From Bacillus sp. (in: firmicutes) (GTDB taxonomy: Bacteria > Bacillota > Bacilli > Bacillales > JACDOC01), in NCBI GenBank assembly GCA_017656295.1, contig JACDOC010000015.1, positions 1-64,000 of the forward strand: a stretch of DNA of 64,000 nt, read 5' to 3'. Shown one piece after another: positions 54,762 to 62,941 of the stretch. The stretch's first letter is position 1. Each line of letters begins with the position of its first letter. The position numbers were made by a program, and so were the translations under genes. The notes beneath the pieces were generated by a model that was not told where the DNA came from, searched no databases, and saw only the letters and a program-made list of their open reading frames with translations.

Positions 54762-54804
54762 AAAACGCTTATTCTTTGCCCAAGGAGCAAAGAATAAGCG
54801 TTTA
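54762..54804 (-). terminator. yjcG-yjcF terminator
   Basis: AAAACGCTTATTCTTTGC pairs with GCAAAGAATAAGCGTTTT. On the - strand TTTTTTTATTTG follows. Confidence 0.9.
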
Positions 54805-55224
54805 TAACATTTTTTCCATTGTTTGATGAGGGATGCCAGCGTCCATAAATTCATCAGAAATCACTTTGTAATGGAGCCGTTCGTAAAAAGGAATCGCGTG
54901 TGTTTGCGCATTTAACACCACTTTGGATAATTGCTTTCGTCTAGCTTCTTCTTCAATCGCTTTCATAATAAGTTTTCCTGCCCCTTTGTTTCGATAAGCA
55001 GGGAGTACACAAATTCGTTCGATTTTTCCTTTCCCATTGAGAATCCTCAAACGTCCCGCGCCTACTGGTTCTTTTCCATCGTATAATACGAAATGGGTTG
55101 CTGAATTTTCGTGTTCATCGATTTCTTCTTCAGGAGGAACGTTTTGTTCTTTGACAAATACTTCATGTCGAACAAAAAAAGCATCTTCTAATTGCTCAGG
55201 TGTGTCAACGACCTTAACTTCCAT
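54802..55224 (-). CDS. yjcF: GNAT acetyltransferase YjcF
   Basis: This 140-residue GNAT protein has acetyl-CoA-binding IERICVLPAYRNKGAGKLIMKAI (RNKGAG) and a C-terminal strand VLNAQTHAIPFYERLHYKV. It matches the YjcF family; the substrate is unknown. It lies 6 bases after yjcG, in the same operon. Confidence 0.9.
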   Translation of the reverse strand: MEVKVVDTPEQLEDAFFVRHEVFVKEQNVPPEEEIDEHENSATHFVLYDGKEPVGAGRLRILNGKGKIERICVLPAYRNKGAGKLIMKAIEEEARRKQLSKVVLNAQTHAIPFYERLHYKVISDEFMDAGIPHQTMEKML

Positions 55225-55230
55225 GAACCA

Positions 55231-55743
55231 TTATTCCTTTCCTAATCTAAATGTTTCATAAACTGTCCATGAACCATTTTCTAACTGATACAACAAATGG
55301 AAACGGTCGATGGTTTCCTCATGTGTAACGTCCAGCATGCGTAGTGAACTGTATACGTCGGCTAATTCCCCATTTGACAGCTTTTGTCCAATTGTAATAT
55401 GAGGGACAAACATGTATTCAGGTTCCCCGCCTAATTCTCCGGAGTGTAAATCATTATGCAGATTTTTTAACGTTTCCGTGCACTCCACCTTTAAATAAAT
55501 CACGTTATTTACTGGTTGAAAGGAACTAATTTTGGTTACTTTTAACGGGAAAGGATCATATTTTTTGGCAATTTGATGCAGGGTATCGGCGATTTTTTTT
55601 ATTTCGTCTTCATCTGCTTCAAACGGGTATTTTAATGTAAGGTGCGGAGGAATCAATGCGTAATGAGGGTCATAACGTTTTCGATAAGAGTTGGCTAAAT
55701 CTTGGAGCTTCTTTGAAGGGAAGATGGCAATTCCGTACTTCAT
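55231..55743 (-). CDS. yjcG: 2H-family phosphoesterase YjcG
   Basis: This 170-residue protein has two HxT(x) motifs of the 2H phosphoesterase/2'-5' RNA ligase-like family ([10 protein letters not shown] and PHITIGQ). It may hydrolyse cyclic phosphates or RNA ends. B. subtilis carries yjcG-yjcF in the same pair. The SD is AAGGAGG before ATG 55743. Confidence 0.9.
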   Translation of the reverse strand: MKYGIAIFPSKKLQDLANSYRKRYDPHYALIPPHLTLKYPFEADEDEIKKIADTLHQIAKKYDPFPLKVTKISSFQPVNNVIYLKVECTETLKNLHNDLHSGELGGEPEYMFVPHITIGQKLSNGELADVYSSLRMLDVTHEETIDRFHLLYQLENGSWTVYETFRLGKE

Positions 55744-55834
55744 ATGTGTAACCTCCTTATTGGAAATATTTCCAATTGATTAATAATAAATGATGTATAT
55801 TATTATATCAAATTTTCCGAAATTTTAGTATAGG

Positions 55835-55858
55835 AAAAGAGAAGGGGTTTCCCTTCTC
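55835..55858 (-). terminator. yjcH terminator
   Basis: GAGAAGGG-gttt-CCCTTCTC, with CTTTTCC on the - strand side. Confidence 0.6.
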
Positions 55859-55904
55859 AATAACCTACTCGTTAAACAAACTTTCGATCAACATACGTTA
55901 TATT

Positions 55905-56630
55905 TTATCCAAACATATGGGTAAGTGCCCGTTTTAAATCTGGCTGCCAATATTTCCACGTATGGTCCCCGTCAAATTCTTCATAAAAATGTGAGAAGCC
56001 TTTCTCGTTAAACAATTGATGTAGTTGACGGTTTGGTTCTAAGAAATCTTTCACTTGCCCATCTGTCGTTTCAACTGCAGTTTCATTTTTACCAATAATT
56101 TGATAGACCGATAATAGTTGTAATTGTTGATGATTTTTTACGGCGTCTAGAACGTGTTCATCGACATAAGGGGATTGGAGAATGGCTTTTCCAAATGTGT
56201 GTGGATATTTTAGAGCGGTCATTAATGAAACCGTAGCTCCTAAAGAATCCCCAATGAGCGCTCGTCCCATTCCCATTTGATACGTCGGAAACTCATCGTC
56301 TAAAAACGGCACAAGTTCGTGTGCAAGAAAGCGGATGTATGCTTCATTTTGCTCACCTTCTGGATGATATTTCGCCCGGCGATCTTGAACATTCTTATAT
56401 GGAATTCCAACAATAATTAAATTATCAATTTCCCGGTGATGAAGAAGCTCGTCGACTACGCGTGCAATTCTTCCTAGTTGGAAATAGTCTTTTCCATCTT
56501 GAGCAATGAGAAGAGAGTATTTATATAAGGGAGAAAACGTTGCCGGCAAATATACCCAAAGCTGAAGATCTTCATTTAAGGATGTACTATGAAACGTCAT
56601 TTCTTTAATTTGACCTTTTGGAACTGTCAT
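55905..56630 (-). CDS. yjcH: Esterase-like alpha/beta hydrolase YjcH
   Basis: This 241-residue protein is of the esterase D/enterochelin-esterase type (PF00756). GDSLGATVSLMTAL carries the nucleophile Ser and DGDHTWKYW the catalytic His; DGKDYFQ lies near the N-terminus. The natural substrate is unknown. ATG 56630 is chosen from a preceding GGGGGAA; a longer ATG 56675 lacks a site. It corresponds to B. subtilis YjcH, near yjcG and yjcF. Confidence 0.83.
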   Translation of the reverse strand: MTVPKGQIKEMTFHSTSLNEDLQLWVYLPATFSPLYKYSLLIAQDGKDYFQLGRIARVVDELLHHREIDNLIIVGIPYKNVQDRRAKYHPEGEQNEAYIRFLAHELVPFLDDEFPTYQMGMGRALIGDSLGATVSLMTALKYPHTFGKAILQSPYVDEHVLDAVKNHQQLQLLSVYQIIGKNETAVETTDGQVKDFLEPNRQLHQLFNEKGFSHFYEEFDGDHTWKYWQPDLKRALTHMFG

Positions 56631-56758
56631 GCTGATTCCCCCAATTGAATTAGTTAAGCGATTACATTGTACCATAACTTAAGGAAAATTCCCAAAACAG
56701 TAATAGAAAGCGTTCCGTGTTATAATGAATAGTAGCTGACAGCTAGGGAGGGAGAAAA

Positions 56759-57304
56759 ATGACACAAAAACGAATTCATTCCGATGAAGTAACAAAAGCG
56801 GCACGGCAACGATTACTAGATCGTGGTGTCACGATTGAAGCGATCGCTGAAATTGTCTATGAAATGCAATATCCATACAACCCACAATTAACAATGGAAG
56901 AATGTATCGAAAGTGTGGAAAAAGTTTTGTTAAAACGAGAAATTCAACATGCGATTTTAGTCGGTGTTGAACTTGATATGCTAGCAGAACAAAAAAAGCT
57001 ATCTGAGCCTTTACAAACCATTGTAGAAACGGACGAAGGGCTGTTTGGTGTCGATGAAACGATCGCGTTAGGTGCGGCCCTTGGTTATGGAAGTATTGCT
57101 GTTACGACATTTGGGCATTTAGACAAGAATAAAGTTGGAATTATTCGGGACTTAGATACGAAGAAAGGAAAAGGGGTACATACCTTTTTAGACGATATTG
57201 TCGGAAGTATTGCGGCTAATGCAGCATCGCGTTTAGCTCACCGTTCCCGTGACCTCGAAGAAGGGCTTAGTCGCGAATTAAATGATGAAGAATTAATTGG
57301 ATGA
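56759..57304 (+). CDS. Phosphatidylglycerophosphatase A-family protein
   Basis: This 181-residue protein contains RVTTFGHLDKNK-like IAVTTFGHLDKNKVG and HTFLDDIVGSIAANAASRLAH, plus ELDMLAEQKKLSEP, as in the PgpA/YutG family. It would dephosphorylate phosphatidylglycerophosphate, though Bacillus also uses another enzyme for this. GAGGGAG lies 6 bases before ATG 56759. Confidence 0.85.
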   Translation: MTQKRIHSDEVTKAARQRLLDRGVTIEAIAEIVYEMQYPYNPQLTMEECIESVEKVLLKREIQHAILVGVELDMLAEQKKLSEPLQTIVETDEGLFGVDETIALGAALGYGSIAVTTFGHLDKNKVGIIRDLDTKKGKGVHTFLDDIVGSIAANAASRLAHRSRDLEEGLSRELNDEELIG

Positions 57305-57328
57305 AGACCCTTAAACGAGGGTCTTTTA
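57304..57328 (+). terminator. Terminator after the PgpA-family gene
   Basis: AAGACCC-ttaaacga-GGGTCTT, then TTA. It is short. Confidence 0.65.
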
Positions 57329-57339
57329 ATGTTAGTTAT

Positions 57340-57353
57340 TGTAAGCGTTTGTA
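57340..57353 (+). promoter_or_regulatory. cre-like site upstream of the TAXI/TRAP operon
   Basis: TGTAAGCGTTTGTA matches the CcpA cre consensus TGWAANCGNTNWCA at 12 of 14 positions. It lies about 130 bases upstream of the likely promoter, which would suit activation more than blocking. Confidence 0.35.
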
Positions 57354-57472
57354 TACATTTTTTATGCAAAAACTTTGGGAGGGATTTGCCGAATCTAGTA
57401 GATTCATATTTTTTAAAAGCATCAACAAATTCTTTCATGCCGAAAAATAATGTCACAAATAATAATAAAAAT

Positions 57473-57503
57473 TTGACAATTGTGTCATAGGTTATGTTAA
57501 AAT
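57473..57503 (+). promoter_or_regulatory. Candidate promoter and small palindrome of the TAXI operon
   Basis: TTGACA (57473-57478) and TAAAAT (57498-57503, 19-base spacer) or TTAAAA (18). The inverted repeat TGACA-ATTG-TGTCA (57474-57487) overlaps the -35 and could bind an operon regulator. Confidence 0.5.
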
Positions 57504-57545
57504 ATGATACAGCAATCTGTAATTTTATAAAAGGGGGAATAGAAT

Positions 57546-58523
57546 ATGAAGAAGCGTAGCTTTTTTCTTTTCACTGCGTTGATCGTTGCCCTGTCCATGG
57601 TGCTTGGAGCATGTGGTACTAACGACGATTCTTCCAATGGTGGAGACGTAGACTTCATTAGTATCGTAACAGGGGGTACGGGTGGTACATATTATCCGTT
57701 AGGCGGTATTTTTGCAAAGCTTATTTCAGATGAAACGGACATTGAAGCAAACGCTGTTACTTCCGGTGCTTCTGCTGAAAACATGGCTACGTTAAAAGCA
57801 GGCGATGCAGAAATCGCTTTCACACAATCGGACATTGCCACATATGCGGTTGAAGGAAAATTAATGTTTGAAGGAAATAAAGTAGAAAACGTAAAAGCTA
57901 TCGGTACGCTTTATCCAGAAACGATTCAAATTGTAACAACAAAAAAATCTGGTATTAAGTCTGTGGAAGACTTAAAAGGAAAAGTTGTTTCTGTTGGTGA
58001 AGCAGGCTCAGGTACACGTGCAAATGCTGAGCAAATTCTTGAAGTACACGGTTTAACACTTGATGATTTACAAGTTCGTAACTTAGATTTTGGTGATTCT
58101 ACAACTGGTATTCAAGACGGAACGATTGATGCTGCGTTTATTACAGCTGGTACTCCAACTGGTGCCGTTGAAGGTTTAGCAGCAACAGAAGATATCGTCA
58201 TCGTGCCTATTGCGGAAGACAAAATCAATGAAATCATTGAAAAGTATCCTTACTATGCAAAAGATGAAGTACCTGCTGGAACTTACGGCATTGAAGAAGC
58301 TGCACCTACTGTAGCAGTTCAAGCGATGCTTGTTGTTCGAGAAGATTTATCAGAAGATGTTGTTTATAACATCACAAAAGCGATCTTCGATAACGCTGAA
58401 GAAATTGCGAAAACACACGCAAAAGGGGAATTTATCAAAGCGGAAGATGCACTTCAAGGTTTAGGTGTGGAATTACACCCAGGTGCGAAAAAATACTTTG
58501 ATGAAAAAGGAATTTCCCAATAA
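57546..58523 (+). CDS. TAXI-family TRAP transporter solute-binding lipoprotein
   Basis: This 325-residue lipoprotein (lipobox LGAC, Cys23) contains IVTGGTGGTYYPLGGIFAKLI, the standard start of TAXI (TRAP-associated extracytoplasmic immunogenic) proteins, and GEAGSGTRANAEQILE. It captures an organic anion, possibly glutamate, 2-oxoglutarate or a related acid, for the fused permease downstream. A hairpin after it (58551-58586) could raise its level over the permease. Confidence 0.9.
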   Translation: MKKRSFFLFTALIVALSMVLGACGTNDDSSNGGDVDFISIVTGGTGGTYYPLGGIFAKLISDETDIEANAVTSGASAENMATLKAGDAEIAFTQSDIATYAVEGKLMFEGNKVENVKAIGTLYPETIQIVTTKKSGIKSVEDLKGKVVSVGEAGSGTRANAEQILEVHGLTLDDLQVRNLDFGDSTTGIQDGTIDAAFITAGTPTGAVEGLAATEDIVIVPIAEDKINEIIEKYPYYAKDEVPAGTYGIEEAAPTVAVQAMLVVREDLSEDVVYNITKAIFDNAEEIAKTHAKGEFIKAEDALQGLGVELHPGAKKYFDEKGISQ

Positions 58524-58550
58524 GAGGATTTCATGCATACGTAAGGAGGA

Positions 58551-58586
58551 GAATAGACCGAATAAGTCTTTCGGTCTATTCTTTTC
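58551..58586 (+). terminator. Intra-operon hairpin after the TAXI binding protein
   Basis: GAATAGACCGAA pairs with TTCGGTCTATTC, then TTTTCTT. Confidence 0.8.
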
Positions 58587-58631
58587 TTGTGTGGAAATAT
58601 ATGCACGGATTATGGAAAAGAAGTGAATCAG

Positions 58632-59153
58632 ATGATTAATAGAAAATTTTTTGTTTTTCTATTATTAAGTCTATTAGGGGGGATTATAATTTTTACTTGT
58701 ATCCCCTTTCAAAAAGCGGTAATATTTGAAATGCCAAGCAACCATCAACTCCTCGCATATATTCCATTAGATGGTAAACAAACCTTTCAAATTCAATACA
58801 CCCATTCCATTCATTTATCTGAAGTTCGTGAAACATACCAAGTAATAGAGGATGATCGACTTCAACTAGTCGAATTAATGTATGAAGACATGGCCATTGG
58901 AATGCCCCAAGATGCGAGTGAGGGAGAGGTATTCGAAAAAATCGATGGTAAGTATTATATTAAAAATATGAGGCGAACCTTTTCCTTGTTTGATCTTCGT
59001 GTAGGGCAAGTGATAGCGAACCATCGGCTGATTTATCAAGATCATGTCTATCCTTTTCACTCTTTTGTCGAACCAGGAACGACAATTCGGATTAAAGTTG
59101 ATACCCTCACATTGTGGGAGCTTTGGAAAGGAGTGAATGTCATTGAGCGATAA
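58632..59153 (+). CDS. DUF1850 protein of the TAXI/TRAP operon
   Basis: This 173-residue protein has one N-terminal membrane anchor (about 5-24) and an exported beta-rich domain containing YTHSIHLSEVRETYQV and LVELMYEDMAIGMP. DUF1850 proteins regularly stand between TAXI binding proteins and fused TRAP permeases. It may assist assembly or be a small membrane subunit. ATG 58632 is chosen; an upstream in-frame start lacks a site. Confidence 0.78.
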   Translation: MINRKFFVFLLLSLLGGIIIFTCIPFQKAVIFEMPSNHQLLAYIPLDGKQTFQIQYTHSIHLSEVRETYQVIEDDRLQLVELMYEDMAIGMPQDASEGEVFEKIDGKYYIKNMRRTFSLFDLRVGQVIANHRLIYQDHVYPFHSFVEPGTTIRIKVDTLTLWELWKGVNVIER

Positions 59154-61101
59154 AAAGTTCGAAACGTTATCGCCAGAAAAACAACAGCAGCTGTTAGAAA
59201 AATATGATCCAGAATCCGCAACTAGGAAACTATCAGGTGCTGCGAAGTGGATTGCCTTTTTTGGTTTGTTAGCATTTTCGATTTTTCAATTGTTGTCAGC
59301 TATTACGCAAATTTTTCCACGACAAATTTTATTGTCTATCCATTTAGGATTTGCCCTTTCGTTAATCTTTTTACTTTTTCCTGCCCGTAAAAGAAGCGGG
59401 AAAAAGCATAAAGTTGCTTGGTATGATGTCATTCTATCCTTGTTATCCATTGTGGTCGGATTGTACTGGCCGATCATGCTAGATCAAATTGTCAATCGTG
59501 TTGGTCTTTTAACCACAACGGACTTTTTTGTTGGTCTTATTGCAGTTTTATTAGTGTTAGAAGCGACACGCCGAGCGGTAGGACTGCCGATTACGATCAT
59601 TGCGTCCATCTTTTTAATTTATGCTTACTTTGGTCCATACATGCCGGGCTTTTTAGCACATCGTGGGTTGAAGCTTGAAACCCTTGTGAAAACGATGTTC
59701 TATACGTCTGAAGGTATTTTAGGAACGCCGTTGTATGTATCGGCGACATTTATTTTCTTGTTCCTATTATTTGGTGCTTTCCTTGTGAAAACAGGTGTTG
59801 GGCAATATTTTAACGATTTAGCGGTAGCGCTTGCTGGTCGCCGTACGGGTGGTCCGGCAAAGGTAGCGATTTTCTCCAGTGCCCTTCAAGGAACGATTAG
59901 CGGAAGTTCGGTAGCTAACGTGGTTACTTCCGGTTCCTTTACGATTCCAATGATGAAGCGACTTGGATATCGCAAAGAATTTGCTGGTGCCGTTGAAGCA
60001 GCGGCGTCAACAGGTGGTCAATTAATGCCGCCGATTATGGGAGCTGCCGCCTTCTTAATGGTGGAGTTTATTGGTGGTGGCATTACGTATTGGGAAATTG
60101 CAAAAGCAGCCGCCATTCCAGCTCTTTTATATTTTTCTGGTATTTGGATTATGACGCATTTTGAAGCCAAGCGTATCGGTTTAAGAGGTCTTTCCAAAGA
60201 AGATTTGCCAGACCGTACAGAAGTATTGAAGAAAATTTACTTACTCATTCCGATTTTAGCGGTCATTTTGCTGTTAATGAGCGGTATGAGTGTAATGAGA
60301 GCGGCGCTTTGGTCTATTGTTGTAACGATCGCCGTTAGTGCGATTCGTAAGGAAACACGTATTGGGTTTAAACAAATGGTTGAGGCCCTTGTAGATGGAG
60401 CGCGTACAGCTCTTGCTGTAGCTGCAGCAACGGCATGTGCCGGTATTATCGTAGGGGTCGTTACAAAAACAGGATTAGGATTAAAGCTCGCTAACGGATT
60501 AGTTGATTTAGCGGACGAAAAATTATTCCTAACATTGCTATTTACGATGATTGCGGCGATTATTTTAGGTATGGGTTCTCCGACAACGGCGAACTACGTC
60601 ATTACTTCAACCATCGCGGCACCAGCTATTATTCTTTTAGGGGTACCTGAACTAGCGGCGCACCTGTTCGTCTTTTACTTCGGTATTATCGCCGACATTA
60701 CCCCACCGGTAGCCTTAGCCGCGTTTGCCGCAGCTGGTGTATCGGGAGGAGAACCAATTCGTACCGGGCTTAACTCAGCGAAGCTCGCTATTGCCGCGTT
60801 TATTATCCCGTACATGTTTGTCTATAATCCAGCGTTATTAATGATTGATACAACGATTCCGCACCTTCTATGGGTCATTTTCACAGCTATTTCAGGAATG
60901 ATTGCCATTGGTGCAGGGATGATTGGCTACTGGTATCGTAAGCTTATGATTCCTGAACGTCTTCTCTCCATTGCTGGGGGGCTTATGTTGATTTACCCAG
61001 AAGGAATGACGGATATGATTGGTCTAGGCATTTTTGTGCTCATGATCGTGCTTCAATTTGTCTTCAAACGTGAAAATAAAGAAGTTAACGCACGTGCGTA
61101 A
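59137..61101 (+). CDS. TRAP transporter fused permease (TAXI type)
   Basis: This 654-residue protein with about 17 or more transmembrane segments has a small-permease-like N-terminal part and the DctM-like large permease. Conserved stretches include FSSALQGTISGSSVANVVTSGSF, ASTGGQLMPPIMGAAAFLM and GMGSPTTANYVIT. It drives sodium-coupled uptake of the TAXI ligand. ATG 59137 is only 3 bases from AAAGGAG; TTG 59143 has better spacing. It overlaps the DUF1850 gene by 17 bases. Confidence 0.9.
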   Translation: MSLSDKKFETLSPEKQQQLLEKYDPESATRKLSGAAKWIAFFGLLAFSIFQLLSAITQIFPRQILLSIHLGFALSLIFLLFPARKRSGKKHKVAWYDVILSLLSIVVGLYWPIMLDQIVNRVGLLTTTDFFVGLIAVLLVLEATRRAVGLPITIIASIFLIYAYFGPYMPGFLAHRGLKLETLVKTMFYTSEGILGTPLYVSATFIFLFLLFGAFLVKTGVGQYFNDLAVALAGRRTGGPAKVAIFSSALQGTISGSSVANVVTSGSFTIPMMKRLGYRKEFAGAVEAAASTGGQLMPPIMGAAAFLMVEFIGGGITYWEIAKAAAIPALLYFSGIWIMTHFEAKRIGLRGLSKEDLPDRTEVLKKIYLLIPILAVILLLMSGMSVMRAALWSIVVTIAVSAIRKETRIGFKQMVEALVDGARTALAVAAATACAGIIVGVVTKTGLGLKLANGLVDLADEKLFLTLLFTMIAAIILGMGSPTTANYVITSTIAAPAIILLGVPELAAHLFVFYFGIIADITPPVALAAFAAAGVSGGEPIRTGLNSAKLAIAAFIIPYMFVYNPALLMIDTTIPHLLWVIFTAISGMIAIGAGMIGYWYRKLMIPERLLSIAGGLMLIYPEGMTDMIGLGIFVLMIVLQFVFKRENKEVNARA

Positions 61102-61135
61102 CAAATCGAGGGGAGAACCCTCGATTTGTTTTTTA
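61101..61135 (+). terminator. TRAP operon terminator
   Basis: ACAAATCGAGGG pairs with CCCTCGATTTGT, then TTTTT. Confidence 0.9.
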
Positions 61136-61194
61136 AGCATATTTCTCGCGTTTTAGTAAAAGACGTGATACGTTAGCATTGGAAGGTGAAAAGC

Positions 61195-61830
61195 ATGAAA
61201 ATTACCGTTTATTCAGATTTTGTTTGTCCGTTTTGCTTTTTAGGCAAACAAACGTTACACGAAGCCGTAAAAGATAAAGATGTAGAAATCGAATGGAAAC
61301 CGTTTGAATTACGACCTGAAGGAACCCAACCGCTATCACCAAAAAGCCAATACATTCAGCAAGGCTGGAAAATGTCTGTGAAGCCGTTAGCAGATCGGTT
61401 AGGAGTTAAGATGATGTTACCGGAAATGGATCCGCACCCACGTACCCAAAAAACGCATGAAGGCTTCCAGTTTGCGAAAGAACGTGGAAAAGGCAAAGAA
61501 TACGTTGAAGCCGTCTTCCAAGCGTTTTGGCAGGAAGGGAAGGACATTGGAAACGTGGACGTCTTAGCTTCCATTGCTGAAGAAGTGGGCCTTGAACGTG
61601 AAAAGTTTACTGAAGCGTTACAAAATGGAGAGTACGCTCAAGCGCATCAAGTTGAGCTCCAACACGCCTACCGTGAAGCGAACGTTACCGCTGTTCCAAC
61701 GATCATCATCGGAAACCGCAAACTGCAAGGCGTCCAACCGAAAGAAGTGCTTGAACAAGTCATCGCTGAACAAAGCACTGGTCATGACGATCATTCTGGC
61801 CAAGCCTGTGGAATCGACGCGTGTGAATAA
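61195..61830 (+). CDS. DsbA-family FrnE-like oxidoreductase
   Basis: This 211-residue thioredoxin-fold protein has SDFVCPFCFLGKQTL (CPFC near residue 12) and the cis-Pro region TAVPTIIIGNRKL. It belongs to the DsbA/2-hydroxychromene-2-carboxylate isomerase-like FrnE group. No signal peptide, so it is cytoplasmic. A His/Cys-rich C-terminus (HDDHSGQACGIDACE) may bind metal. ATG 61195 follows GGAAGGTGA. Confidence 0.85.
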   Translation: MKITVYSDFVCPFCFLGKQTLHEAVKDKDVEIEWKPFELRPEGTQPLSPKSQYIQQGWKMSVKPLADRLGVKMMLPEMDPHPRTQKTHEGFQFAKERGKGKEYVEAVFQAFWQEGKDIGNVDVLASIAEEVGLEREKFTEALQNGEYAQAHQVELQHAYREANVTAVPTIIIGNRKLQGVQPKEVLEQVIAEQSTGHDDHSGQACGIDACE

Positions 61831-61856
61831 AACAGTCTTATAAGGCTGTTTTATTC
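61829..61856 (+). terminator. Terminator after the FrnE-like gene
   Basis: AAAACAGtCTTATAAGgCTGTTTTATT. Confidence 0.8.
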
Positions 61857-61880
61857 ACTCAAAAAAAATAAAAAAACCCG

Positions 61881-61909
61881 TTGACAGTTCAGGTTAAATC
61901 ATGTATATT
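61881..61909 (+). promoter_or_regulatory. SigA promoter of tRNA-Val
   Basis: TTGACA (61881-61886), 17-base spacer, TATATT (61904-61909). Confidence 0.9.
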
Positions 61910-61938
61910 ATTAATTGTCCGATACAACAGCATAACTT

Positions 61939-62011
61939 GATTCCGTAGCTCAGCTGGGAGAGCGCCACCTTGACAGGGTGGAGGTCGCTGGTTCGAGCCC
62001 AGTCGGAATCA
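61939..62011 (+). tRNA. tRNA-Val (anticodon GAC)
   Basis: Acceptor GATTCCG (61939-61945) pairs with CGGAATC (62004-62010), with A as discriminator. The T-loop is GGTTCGAGCCC, and the anticodon loop TTGACAG reads GAC. CCA is not encoded. It has its own SigA promoter and a downstream terminator. Confidence 0.95.
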
Positions 62012-62022
62012 TCAGTTGGAGA

Positions 62023-62062
62023 AGCCGTAAATCCTTGGATATAAAAGGGTTTACGGTTTTTT
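62023..62062 (+). terminator. tRNA-Val terminator
   Basis: GCCGTAAATCC pairs with GGGTTTACGG, then TTTTTT. Confidence 0.85.
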
Positions 62063-62199
62063 GTGTTGTTTTAACTTTAATAAAGTTAGGTGCAGCGGGC
62101 TATATGGCGACGAACTTGGCGACCGATTGGCGACAATAGTACAACAGTAGTTATTTTTTAGTGTTAGCTAAACAATGCTTTATTTAGTTTTTCAGTAGC

Positions 62200-62671
62200 T
62201 TCTTTCTGCATGGTAGGTAAAACGTGTTTGGGCTTCCGTAAATCTTACGGGCGATTTAAGCCATTACACAAGGACATACAGCTCTATTTTTGACAGCTGA
62301 CGATTTAGTAGCCAAGTGCCGTAAGGTCAATGATAAAGGCACTCTCCAACGGCTCTTTAACCGATGGAGTCATTCGGATGTATTAATCATTGATGAAGTC
62401 CTCCGGTTATTTTCCTTTTGATGAACTGACTGCCAGTGTCTTCTTTCAAGTCGTATCAAAACGATACGAGCAAGGAGCCATGATTTTAGCATCGCACAAA
62501 TCTTACCCTGAATGGGGAAAGGTGTTTTGTGACGATGTATTAGCAACGGCCACTTTGGATGGGCTCTTACATCATGCGATTACGTTCAACATCAAGGGAG
62601 ATTCCTATCGTTTACGAGAAAAGAAAAAGCAGAAATTTATCCTGTTCATGCAACTCCTAAACCATTCATAA
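62200..62671 (+). pseudogene. Decayed IS21-family helper ATPase (istB-like)
   Basis: Conceptual translation in shifting frames gives a degraded Walker A near 62230 (FGLP..KSY), then AITQGHTALFLTADDLVAKCRKVN, the Walker B LIIDE at about 62382, and after a frameshift near 62396-62402 GYFPFDELTASVFFQVVSKRYEQGA (positions follow the sequence), ending LREKKKQKF. The N-terminal part is missing and no matching transposase istA is in the window. Confidence 0.75.
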
Positions 62672-62721
62672 TGAGGAATATCATTTCGTTGAAATTGGGG
62701 AAAATTAAATAGATGTTGACA
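62200..62721 (+). mobile_element. Relic of an IS21-family insertion sequence
   Basis: The istB remnant is followed at 62697-62721 by GGGGAAAATTAAATAGATG then TTGACA. This is the type of terminal inverted repeat seen at the right end of IS21-family elements (ending CA-3'). The left end is not identified; 62100-62200 may include further relic sequence. Confidence 0.5.
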
Positions 62722-62742
62722 GTGCGAATTCAAGAGAAATGA

Positions 62743-62778
62743 AACTACCTGTCCTCTGCGGTATACAGGGGGCAGGTA
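62743..62778. repeat. Strong hairpin downstream of the ABC-F gene
   Basis: CTACCTGTCCTCTG pairs with CAGGGGGCAGGTAG across a 7-base loop, with one mismatch. No clean T tract follows on either strand, so a terminator function is uncertain. The stretch 62722-62940 otherwise holds no gene I can support. Confidence 0.6.
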
Positions 62779-62941
62779 GCCTAGGTGGTTGTATGTGTTC
62801 TATTTTAAGAGTTCAGTTCACTTATGATTCTCTAGACAGAATATCGTTTTTTCGTTTTTGGGATATGGTTTTGTCTTACCTTGATGGACATGACGTGCTA
62901 CCATCAATTAAACAAAAATTGCATTTGTTTTTAGTGTTATT

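Noticed and set aside
62072-62150. GGCGAC repeats near 62105-62139 as the end of a phage integrase gene
   Set aside because: No frame continues into an integrase-like sequence; the repeats are too short to support a call.
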